DNA of 60,215 nucleotides from Bacteroidaceae bacterium (GTDB taxonomy: Bacteria > Bacteroidota > Bacteroidia > Bacteroidales > Bacteroidaceae): positions 1 through 60,215 of the forward strand of contig JAFXTO010000057.1 of assembly GCA_017535725.1 (NCBI GenBank). The letters run 5' to 3'. The position numbers and the translations under genes are program-made. Below are positions 55,501 to 60,215 of this stretch, piece after piece. The notes under the pieces were generated by a model. It saw only the letters and a list, made by a program, of their open reading frames with translations. It was not told the origin of the DNA and made no database searches. Within the stretch, counting starts at the first letter, position 1, and every line of letters starts with the position of its first letter.

Positions 55501-56805
55501 ATCGTGACAGACTCCCACGATATAGTCGGTGTCTTTGATGCCATGGGACGCTGTATGGGAGTCGGTAATGTCAACTACAACCCCGAATCGGCCGAGAGCC
55601 TGGTCTATCTCACCGTCTATGACAGCATGACAGTGGAACGGCCGTTGGGCTTCAAGCTGTGGCACTACGAGACGGGCAAAATGATGGTGCTGACGCCCAC
55701 TGATACCATCAAGTTCAAACCTGAGTCATTCGTAGGAACAACCAAGGAGCCTGTTATCCTGAAGGCTGGAAGCAAGTTCGTCCAGAACATCCATCTCTAT
55801 CCCGGATGGAACTGGATATCGCTGAATGTGACGACCAATGACTATCGAGATGTCGAGACCCTGCTCAGCTGGTTCCTCTGGCAGGAAGGCGACATGCTGA
55901 CCGATGAAAACGACAACCTCTCGCTGCTTTACCACAACAACAAGTGGATATCGAACCGAGGTAGCAAGGGGCTCTCTGACATCATGCTCAGTGTGGAAAA
56001 GAGCTACCGAGTCAAGGTATCCAACAACGTGGATGTACAACTGATCGGCGACGCACCAAAGACCGTGGGTGAACGAACCATCTTCGTGAAGAACGGATGG
56101 AACAGCATTGGTTATACGCCGATGGTGAACCTGCCCGTCTCAACGGCACTGGCCGACTATCTGGAAGAGGCAGAGGACGGAGACTTGATTAAGAGCAAGA
56201 CGGAGTTCGCTATGTTTACCACTGGAGACCACGGCGCACGCGATTGGAAGGGCAACCTGAAATACATGAAGCCGGGCGAGGGCTATATGCTCTACCGACA
56301 GAAGCAGGGCAACGCCAAGTTCACCTACCCGTACAACGAACCCAACGCCACTCTCCTCGATATGTCCGGCAACAACCGACGCGCTCCGAGCCATATTGCA
56401 CGCAATATGTCGCTGACCGCCATCGCCGATGGCATCGAACTGCAGGACGGTGACCGCATTATCGCCTTTGCTGAGGGCGAGCGGCGCGGCGAGGCAGTAG
56501 TTAATTCAGAATTCACAATTAATAATTCACAACTACTGTTCCTCAGCATCGATGGCGATAGCGCCGTGCCCGTCTCCTTCGTTATCGAGCGCGACGGAGA
56601 AATCATCGCCGCCACCGGCGAGGTGCTCTACTATCAGCCCGACGCCATCAGCGGGACACCCGACCAGCCCACGAAGATTCACTTCACCAACGCCGACAAG
56701 CTCCCGCAGGGCGATTGGTACAGCGTGCAGGGCTACAAGCTCAGCAAGCGTCCCGCACAGAAAGGCGTGTATATCAACAACGGAAAGAAACAGATTATTC
56801 GTTAA
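46573..56805 (+). CDS. Giant secreted multidomain surface protein with LamG domains
   Basis: 3410 residues: signal peptide (cleavage after ARA, residue 31), FN3-like (about 309-430), beta-helix/GLUG-like (about 590-720: FNGNGHTLTISY), FN3 (about 832-915), two carboxypeptidase-regulatory-like domains (about 921-1010 and 1016-1090: VSGYVRFPDGTGIPNVTV), a long unassigned middle, two LamG-like jellyrolls (about 2329-2500 and 2542-2706: WHHYAMTVNRSRQIASVYVDN), a cadherin/Ig-like piece (2862-2953), a domain with DIVGVFDAMGRCMG (2962-3050), and a C-terminus WYSVQGYKLSKRPAQKGVYI like those of secreted Prevotella proteins. A glycan- or protein-binding surface role is likely. VNSEFTINNSQL (about 3310) is an in-frame word repeat. 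Confidence 0.85.
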   Translation: MNQMRTTRVGWMVWLLLLQLALLLPNDARAAGYGTFESPNQAFSWYSKGQGCMHLTLQNSVHIDDTYWRNLKDATFYLKDKDGNKTEIFFICEQNTNNGYGVALIENLLSDKSHAFLTNDRTETKYYISGKSNGIKYNFKNNGGFERPDGAIEIDWYFPVDFVGKSFTFGVKGRLWLGGENKYAEYEQDNIGTMEFEDINFETYDAVPGTDAGDEATVRIPFYCERPINYVDATYTDRDGQVQTLPWVTMEKNSYFGFISLPATEKVTNLTITANLKLASWTDNPTKFSTWPKQLDGDIQKTIATLPIIHNPRFLKATVDSVGAVRLEWKVMDRDAEDLLEGDVFQVQRSLTGKTEDFTNLESDLLYDSETEEYLFRDSTLMSSLSAEQIDKTLGIPLVRYRVFRATTGELWGLEKNPTVSYVQPQFATLALLQPKDATVMWSNQEERKVKVAWQWMENDDSHNYVWDERAVMKVKVMMYNRNQKLVDSLVTTLTNEQFRKREVELTLSRSCVTYEMRLIVDGSKSPIGQGKGIIFATIGSKADFEKYANNIYERKSNTAPHAIMTADVTINSNVANYWLGYNEDKYYTGNFNGNGHTLTISYPDLGLRNDEYVAPVRFAGSGAVFCNLTTAGTLKVEKRFASGLVGKIATGQLHIENCISKMVFQPQFSGDASIGGFVALVDLNDGTDNSKNLHITHSLFSGSFILSYTTTNCGGFVGWRRKNTFAMLSNCRFAPVKLPLRPYGWQNFMRDLSQDPQFGILEDCTHSVGIAGSTQGKKTDLAPDNWCWKDGSPLVKPVAFSTPVSGSVTELTLPEDKFYFENIGHINKNSLETDTQQSSVVLTWKNVDDNPVDYYEVWRRDVKTPNDSVCIATQLIEMQYEDKTTSPVHTYEYSVRGVNDCEGLKYEATKWVTGHCVQTGRVSGYVRFPDGTGIPNVTVIISDGTSTVEVVTDESGYFMKDELPYWNNGGESAYDIMPKVAGYDQGLRTITFGTVPGSNQVSNVEFRIEQSVKFSGYVRYFGTSIPAQGVSFLVDGKEVRNADGKVTSDFEGRFSFRMLPNMQHSIQAVKEGHTFYQNGYYHADENDTTTIKYDFNTDKAGIYFYDNTRVTLIGRVAGGKDQAAIPLGNSLSKNNLGNDLKMVFVLEGDNASQLVFDVTDRTKKERQEVFVHPAHDNKYTYQTSVHTTSHRVEVTPDIHTGEYMVKLPPVKWKIQQITAQGYPTLFQDGQTGDVIDLTDSITLHTDHVTGAWANANNDTIRSVDVKYHAQYNRIYRTPVLLERKQVGFDKFDYFGDRFYTAQSLVGDKVKVPLVYQVQKPEYLKDKKNWVGKDSLEVKYTFDYPVFNTDRGYPFLISAVERYYYNNNEKSDTVDVVKLSGGLVTIRNGLISGTHRDTLRLDEHGEGSYVLRAAQRPYLMTGKDALCTVNFSMERDGVTCEGEPIKAYTFSQYAIPGAKDYMSVSTPILVDVLRDPPGGGSSAKLSKGSTLKLAYQMDMSWKAGITLGIATGAKLQSYAGLGLIVGAHMGLVNGAGSKYNTSIDIIFSGSGQRAFSYTMTTTEDISTDAGSTMVGADADIYMGFVNNIYLKPSIALRAIPDSTFQHKSGELVSGRMVEIARGYDGDGGLFHLVRDEIVGMGQTVTSNFAHSQQYIVKQLIPNIAEESMSKIYVGSRAEAQTLANSTGKRVYLSLRDKDDPNFGVLNTDSVTGEYIYNSTKNEYKGKQKLNYIIVVPNGDDDSSKTDEIYNYASLIQGWASLIQQNEQQKLEASELVNHFDVDGGATISYGEDFASDYTNSHSFVNPITSFTHNYFEWDDVNDHTAFWTTTADIFAGAAGIIGPVAAKLLTPLLKMKPNVVGTESKNVGDKDHPFFVIQYTFGGHDLYLSLTPVLSFSVTPKQTLDNKYNRKESFTIKMDKKSHMAIDVYRVKTIDTSEDEAIVAQRTDDRNVFVETNFLRNVDYVKNFIDRDLGVYDHGDFVYPKSFVYRTRGGATVRPWENERKTLFYHKGTVLDERTKKIENPIIKMDKQSISGVPITEPARFKLYMTNDSEQPEAVGGALQYFTLYLDETTNPKGARLLVDGTPLSRSGITVMAVPGQSTEKTLEVWAGEDFDYENLKIGIISQSDVQCVQEVAFSVHYLREAGSVDIAMPGNKWIMNTDAPYDSIRGWYMPIIINNFNKNQANFDHIEFQYKESTRGDDYWTNLCGFYKDSTLYAAASGTKEMIPENGYIQTKFYGEGQVMEKAYDLRARLFCRNGNSFVTSDSKVLTGVKDTRRPQLFGTVEPKDGILGAGENIIFNFSENIEHNYLQTDNFEVMGETNETAIQEEPALLFTGKGYAQSEARRNFSNKNMTVEVLIKPDDTGKAMPIFSHGTDGKQLQLWLTADKRLKAVVDGHSLVSDSTINIDGYRQVALVVNNDSNRVTIIGENFEKSMNNVTYNGYGPVIFGSTNQTDVSQRDFYSGRMLQGRIWNRAMNSLTLNLYAKKLLTGYEMGLTDYYPMNEGDGDYAKDQAQGAHLTLKGATWAQPRGMSLKLDRGEAGREVKGMRLRSERFSRTDEQDYTLMFWFKTDNNGRGALISNGSGQASDTDARNKFFIGFEGKTLKYRTNGREYTLGDNFSDDRWHHYAMTVNRSRQIASVYVDNALKVQFATDTLGGMKGENFYLGNMVWYEAGVHDDVRHQNYALTGWIDGICLFEQALPPTLIRRYSEKSVGGGERGLITFIGFDRQERQLNNDYTLHPYPLSQKIYYDEGKEQQRRDTVFCDSLDYVIKHIDQNFGAPMQAYQELRNLNFSFVGRNNQLLVNIDEQDARINKRQVFVTIYDIPDLNGNYMASPAMSEVFIDRNPLRWSQRIHKETIQQSYYNDVTFDVNVINDSGAPHTYKVENLPKWLSVNELTDIIEAKTEQTLTFTISKDANVGAYDNIIYLTDEDGLSEPLMLNIIIEADEPLWYVEDAMKQFSMSIIGRVKIGNDIVTDSHDIVGVFDAMGRCMGVGNVNYNPESAESLVYLTVYDSMTVERPLGFKLWHYETGKMMVLTPTDTIKFKPESFVGTTKEPVILKAGSKFVQNIHLYPGWNWISLNVTTNDYRDVETLLSWFLWQEGDMLTDENDNLSLLYHNNKWISNRGSKGLSDIMLSVEKSYRVKVSNNVDVQLIGDAPKTVGERTIFVKNGWNSIGYTPMVNLPVSTALADYLEEAEDGDLIKSKTEFAMFTTGDHGARDWKGNLKYMKPGEGYMLYRQKQGNAKFTYPYNEPNATLLDMSGNNRRAPSHIARNMSLTAIADGIELQDGDRIIAFAEGERRGEAVVNSEFTINNSQLLFLSIDGDSAVPVSFVIERDGEIIAATGEVLYYQPDAISGTPDQPTKIHFTNADKLPQGDWYSVQGYKLSKRPAQKGVYINNGKKQIIR

Positions 56806-56811
56806 TTCATA

Positions 56812-57600
56812 ATGACTATGAAAACATTAAAAATCATGCTGTGGATGGCAACCCTCACCTTGGTGTGGGGGTGCTCATCCTCTGATGACGATTCCAACAG
56901 CCAATCCACTTTCACCACCTCCGCCAAGCCTCTGTGGGCCATCGACTGGACGTGGAACGACCCCGCCCCCAACTGGCAAGAACCGCCTGCCACCCAATAT
57001 GAATGCAGTATGAACATACTCGTAGAACTGGGAATAGAGTTCCTGCCCTACTCCACCGACGACGACCAGATGGCCATATTCATAGACGGAACGTGCCGAA
57101 GTGTCAGCAAACCCAACGTCTATCCCGGTGCCACTGTGGTGTTCCTGCTCCACATCAAGGGAACCAGCCAGGAGGCAGGACACGAGATGGAACTGCACTA
57201 CTATAGTGCCGGTGCCAAGCAACTCTTTGTGGATGGGGACATGCCACCATTCACACCCAACAACCTCATGGACGAGTCTTTCCAGCTCATATTTACGCCC
57301 GAAGGGAAAAGTTCCAAGTTCCCCTTGTTCACAGTTCTGACCGTCAACCTGCCCGAAACCACACCCTTCGACATCACCAGCGACGACCTCATGGCAATCT
57401 TCGTGGGCGACGAGTGCCGAGGACTCTGCTGGAGAGACGAATATGATTTATACCCCAGCTGGAGGGGCTGCATCCAAAGGCGGCAGTCAGAAGAGACAGC
57501 CACCGTCCGCTACTACAGCGCCGACAAGGGTGGCATCTACACCTTCACTCCCCCCTTCAAACTCAATGACAACCTCCAAGAAATCAATGTCAAATTCTAA
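56812..57600 (+). CDS. Lipoprotein with two domains like the C-terminal domain of the giant protein
   Basis: 262 residues. Lipoprotein signal (LTLVWGCSSS). Two related segments (about 80-150 and 195-255), each built as DDQMAIFIDGTCRS or DDLMAIFVGDECRG followed by strands. The same pattern, DIVGVFDAMGRCMG, occurs at about 2980 of the preceding giant protein. It starts 6 bases after that gene's stop, so the two are co-transcribed and may associate on the outer membrane. Starts at 56812 and 56818 are both possible. Confidence 0.75.
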   Translation: MTMKTLKIMLWMATLTLVWGCSSSDDDSNSQSTFTTSAKPLWAIDWTWNDPAPNWQEPPATQYECSMNILVELGIEFLPYSTDDDQMAIFIDGTCRSVSKPNVYPGATVVFLLHIKGTSQEAGHEMELHYYSAGAKQLFVDGDMPPFTPNNLMDESFQLIFTPEGKSSKFPLFTVLTVNLPETTPFDITSDDLMAIFVGDECRGLCWRDEYDLYPSWRGCIQRRQSEETATVRYYSADKGGIYTFTPPFKLNDNLQEINVKF

Positions 57601-57612
57601 TTAATAATTAAT

Positions 57613-57786
57613 CATCCACCCCCTCCTCTGGCCCCGCTAAGAGGTTAATGTCAAATTAAATTCCAATTTAACCATCCACCCCTCCTCTGGCCCCGCTAAG
57701 AGGTTAATGCCAAATTAAATTCCAATTTAACCATCCACCCCTCCTCTGGCCCCGCTAAGAGGTTAATGTCAAATTCTAATTAATAA
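57613..57786. repeat. 60-bp tandem repeat, first block (three units)
   Basis: Units begin at 57613, 57673 and 57732 with CATCCACCCC and contain CCTCTGGCCCCGCTAAGAGG, which can form a CCTCT/AGAGG hairpin, then TTAATGTCAAATT. The block continues after the inserted structured element, at 57998. Confidence 0.85.
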
Positions 57787-57799
57787 TTATTTCAGTTTC

Positions 57800-57965
57800 G
57801 GAAGTTATGCTACAGCAGTATATAAGCGGCCTGAAAGGCCATCAAGCACTTAGCCCAGGGCATCGCCCTGGGGATAAATGCAGCGGTATATGCACCCTGA
57901 AAGGGCAAAAGCTTTCTGTTGTCAGCGCTTTTGCCCTTACAGGGCGAGGTTTCCATGACGTCCAT
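57800..57965. repeat. Structured element splitting the 60-bp repeat
   Basis: Three hairpins in a row: GGCCT-GAA-AGGCC (57828-57840), CCCAGGGC-ATC-GCCCTGGG (57854-57872), and an 18-bp stem CCCTGAAAGGGCAAAAGC (57895-57912) with its partner at 57927-57944 (one mismatch). GC-rich compared with the flanks. Similar CCAGGGC/AAAGGGCAAAAGC elements are, from memory, dispersed in related genomes. Confidence 0.75.
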
Positions 57966-57997
57966 AAGACTAATATCAAATTAAATTCCAATTTAAC

Positions 57998-58140
57998 CAT
58001 CCACCCCCTCCTCTGGCCCCGCTAAGAGGTTAATGTCAAATTAAATTCCAATTTAACCATCCACCCCTCCTCTGACCCGCTAAGAGGTTAATGTCAAATT
58101 AAATTCCAATTTAACCATCCACCCCCTCCTCTGGCCCCGT
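57998..58140. repeat. 60-bp tandem repeat, second block (three units)
   Basis: Units begin at 57998, 58058 and 58116, with the same CATCCACCCC start and CTAAGAGGTTAATG core as the block at 57613. The third is cut short at GGCCCCG, where an unrelated GGCGG-rich stretch begins. Confidence 0.8.
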
Positions 58141-58279
58141 TTGCGGCGGTCCGTCCGCCGCAGACAGCTGGCAGACCCGGAGACACAGAGAGACATGTAT
58201 AATTTTCATTCTTTAATTATTCATTTGTTGCTCTCTCTGTACTTAAATTGCTATTTTGAATACAACTTAATTCATAACA

Positions 58280-59200
58280 ATGAAAAAAACAATTCTCCTT
58301 TCCCTCCTGGCGGCAGCGTTCCTTACAGCCTGCTCGTCAGATGACCCAGAACCCCAAGCACCCAAACAAGAAGAGCAACCTTCCCAACAAGAGCCCCGCC
58401 TCCTGACCGTGGAAGTGTCAGAGACCCCGCTGGCAGACGCCAACGGCACTCCCAATCAAATCAAGACACGAACCGCCGAGGCAACCACGACAGCATCACT
58501 TAAGGAATTCTATTTGGACTTCAAGAATAGTTCAAATGAAGAGCCGTATAAATTTGAGAAGGATGACAAAAATGTATGGAACTCTATTTCTTGGCCAACG
58601 AAGACAAGTACAGGTGCCACCATTTACAATTCGGACAAGCTTGATTTCTATGCCTACAACGACGGCACTCTCAATTGGACATCCACGAATCCATATAGCG
58701 ACCCCTATGTAAGTTTTACGGTAGATCCACACCCTACAAGCCATTTAGACCTCTTGGTGGCCACAAACACGGTATCCTACAACGACCACAACGGCAAAGT
58801 ACCCCTCACCTTTGACCACGCCTGCGCTGCCGTCAAGTTCAATGTCATCAAGACAAGTGGTGCTGGAAGCCACACGATTGTCATCAAAAGTGTGACATTA
58901 TCTGGAGTCCAGAACCAAGGGCAATACCATTACGATTCCACACCCAAATGGAAATCACTCTCAGGTTCTGCTGACTATACCCTCACCGACGGCGATATAA
59001 CCCTCTCCGACAACGATACACATCCGCTCCCCTGCGGCTATCTCTTCCTGATTCCACAGACCAAGTCAGGCAAAACACTGACCGTCAACTACACCCTCGA
59101 CAATACAGCTAAGACTCGTGATTTCTCCCTCACCGGCACATGGGAAGCAGGACTTGAATACACCATAAATATTTACATAGGCGAATCCTTCATTAAATAA
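58280..59200 (+). CDS. Fimbrillin-family lipoprotein
   Basis: 306 residues, lipoprotein signal LLAAAFLTACSS with the lipobox cysteine at about 18. The body is beta-rich; DHACAAVKFNV and LPCGYLFLIPQTKSG are typical of fimbrillin-like (FimA/Mfa-type) proteins. The first 60 residues after the cysteine are an acidic, proline/glutamine-rich spacer. It may be a pilus subunit or accessory adhesin. It is separated from the giant-protein operon by the 680-base repeat region, and the next gene follows after 5 bases. Confidence 0.82.
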   Translation: MKKTILLSLLAAAFLTACSSDDPEPQAPKQEEQPSQQEPRLLTVEVSETPLADANGTPNQIKTRTAEATTTASLKEFYLDFKNSSNEEPYKFEKDDKNVWNSISWPTKTSTGATIYNSDKLDFYAYNDGTLNWTSTNPYSDPYVSFTVDPHPTSHLDLLVATNTVSYNDHNGKVPLTFDHACAAVKFNVIKTSGAGSHTIVIKSVTLSGVQNQGQYHYDSTPKWKSLSGSADYTLTDGDITLSDNDTHPLPCGYLFLIPQTKSGKTLTVNYTLDNTAKTRDFSLTGTWEAGLEYTINIYIGESFIK

Positions 59201-59205
59201 TAATC

Positions 59206-59394
59206 ATGAAAAAGATATATCAACACCCCTCATGCACCATCGTCCGCATACAAAGCCATCAGCTCCTGGCGGACAGCACCTATAAAGTCGCAAACTATGA
59301 ATCAGGAGGCACAGAAAACCTGGGCGACGCACCTTCATCTTCCGCCAAAGCGAATACCAACTCTGTCAACTGGGATGACGATTGGAATAAGTAA
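59206..59394 (+). CDS. Small protein with an acidic-tryptophan tail
   Basis: 62 residues with no clear signal peptide. It begins MKKIYQHPSCTIVRIQSHQLLADS and ends VNWDDDWNK. Short proteins with a basic start, a serine/glycine-rich middle and a WDDDW-type tail are, from memory, common beside surface-protein genes in Prevotella and relatives; no function is known to me. It starts 5 bases after the fimbrillin-like gene, so translation is probably coupled. Confidence 0.65.
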   Translation: MKKIYQHPSCTIVRIQSHQLLADSTYKVANYESGGTENLGDAPSSSAKANTNSVNWDDDWNK

Positions 59395-59409
59395 CTGCAT
59401 CCCTTCATA

Positions 59410-59497
59410 AACCTACATTTATCCCCTCATGAACCTACGTGCATCCCCCCATGCACGTAGGTTCATCCGCCTATGGATATAGCTGCATTGGAGAATG
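59410..59497. repeat. 22-bp-period array D (four units) with a perfect palindrome
   Basis: Four units after the small gene. Units 2 and 3 are in opposite orientation: AACCTACGTGCAT (59432-59444), six C, ATGCACGTAGGTT (59451-59463), a perfect 13-bp hairpin. It could act as the operon's terminator. Confidence 0.85.
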
Positions 59498-59905
59498 AAT
59501 CTGGAAAAATCAGCGGTTTGCCGTCAATGTTTTTTTTAGCTTTCACCCTCTGAAGTCCTTTGAAATGTCTCCTTCGTTTATTGGTTCGACGTTTCATATA
59601 ATAGACTTCGCCGCCCAGCTGCTCATCGAGATTGTCTTGCCGGACGAAGATGACAAAATGATTGCATCTTCGCCCGCTTTTTGCATATTTTCTCGGGGAG
59701 AACGAACAGCTTCAAAGGTTAGCAAAATGATGAGGATTTCGGCATTTCAAGTAGTCTAAAACGTGAGATTTTCGGCATATTTAAGGAAAAAGATTTTGAG
59801 ATTTTCGGCAAATAGATTACAATGTTTTTATAAGTAGGTGTGCTAAAAGACATCCTATTCTCCCTAAATTCCGCAACACCTGAATTTAACTTTATTTATA
59901 AGTTC

Positions 59906-59928
59906 CTGAGCAACAAAAAGTTGCTCAG
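59906..59928 (+). terminator. Perfect hairpin with following T-run
   Basis: CTGAGCAAC-AAAAA-GTTGCTCAG, then AATTTTT. A 9-bp stem without mismatch. Confidence 0.6.
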
Positions 59929-60012
59929 AATTTTTCCATGTCAGATTTTCGTATGAGAGCGCTTTTTCTTCCGTTTTATGGATCCACAAGGCCTTATCGA
60001 TACTGCCCATAT

Positions 60013-60045
60013 AAAGAGTCATCTTAGGATGGCTCTTTTATTTTT
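60013..60045 (+). terminator. Hairpin terminator
   Basis: AAAGAGTCAT, six bases, ATGGCTCTTT (one G-T pair), then TATTTTT. A second terminator about 85 bases after the first. Confidence 0.65.
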
Positions 60046-60160
60046 GTACTTGCTGATAAAAATTTTGAAGAATGTGGGCGCAGGTGTGATTTTCCGTGGA
60101 TAGCCCCATAGCCTAACCAAAAAATCTTCCCACAACGGAACAAATGTCGTTTAAAAGTGT

Positions 60161-60169
60161 TACCTTTGC
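60161..60169 (+). promoter_or_regulatory. Promoter of the gene at the right edge
   Basis: TACCTTTGC, four bases before the ATG at 60173, so the transcript would have a very short leader. Confidence 0.65.
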
Positions 60170-60172
60170 ACC

Positions 60173-60215
60173 ATGGCAAAGAAACATTCATCATTCGACT
60201 ACGAGATGCTGGTCC
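60173..60215 (+). CDS. 5' end of a gene cut by the right edge
   Basis: Fourteen codons are visible: MAKKHSSFDYEMLV. The start is supported by the promoter just upstream. Too short to identify. Confidence 0.6.
   Translation, partial: MAKKHSSFDYEMLV

Larger units (their letters stand above)
59498..60172. other. Spacer of about 675 bases without a confident gene
   Basis: Two short frames exist: a plus ORF at 59565-59759 and an overlapping open minus frame at about 59475-59700 that includes DNLDEQLGGEVYYMKRR. Neither has a start, family match or ribosome-binding context I trust. A repeated phrase GAGATTTTCGGCA occurs twice (about 59764 and 59797). Two terminators lie in its second half. Confidence 0.4.

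Noticed and set aside
59565-59759. 64-codon plus-strand ORF
   Set aside because: No start context, promoter or family match; an overlapping minus frame is equally open.

Overview
The window looks like a chromosome segment of a Prevotella-type member of the Bacteroidota. Gene starts sit behind the phylum's promoter signature (TAnnTTTGC), Shine-Dalgarno sites are weak or absent, and the gene families are typical of the group: TonB receptor, fimbrillin-like lipoprotein, giant LamG surface protein with a sorting-type C-terminus, and NudC-type Nudix. No rRNA, tRNA, CRISPR array, intact insertion sequence or cas gene was seen. Assignments come from reading the sequence; no database search was run.

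Layout. 1-7500: a membrane LytTR regulator with putative LytTR operators upstream of itself and of a small leftward operon (CDP-alcohol phosphatidyltransferase and GNAT), then a secreted YhcH-like protein, two unassigned genes, a tandem esterase with a degenerate second half, and a glutathione peroxidase. 7500-8175: a 311-bp hairpin and an array of 22-bp units. 8175-15401: a leftward operon with nucleotidyltransferase, PLP enzyme, CDP-alcohol phosphotransferase-like protein, flippase-like protein, GT2 glycosyltransferase, dihydroorotase and a stand-alone MetH reactivation domain. 15560-32408: mainly housekeeping genes (YbjQ, LigA, SNF2 helicase, TrmD, phosphohexomutase, NudC-like Nudix, TonB receptor, riboflavin synthase, GlnRS, a TPR protein). 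32598-45587: a leftward operon that, in transcription order, encodes a SpoIIE/PP2C-type sensor phosphatase, a STAS protein, an outer-membrane porin, a MATE exporter and a 2511-residue two-module nonribosomal peptide synthetase with a terminal reductase. 46573-59394: a 3410-residue surface protein, a lipoprotein sharing its C-terminal domain, a fimbrillin-like lipoprotein and a 62-residue tail protein.

How the genes may work together. The synthetase operon pairs a biosynthetic enzyme predicted to release a dipeptide aldehyde with an exporter, a porin and a phosphatase/STAS switch, under one recognisable promoter. The 10.8-15.4 kb operon reads as a CDP-activated head-group pathway plus a membrane glycosylation or flipping step; its product is not known to me.

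The most unusual feature is the repeat content. A 22-bp-period family occurs at four intergenic sites. Arrays of 8-bp words fill most spacers of the two leftward operons and supply the stop codons of two genes. In coding sequence, 7- or 9-bp word arrays and a 114-115-bp inverted-repeat element sit in frame inside enzymes, mostly in linkers or loops.
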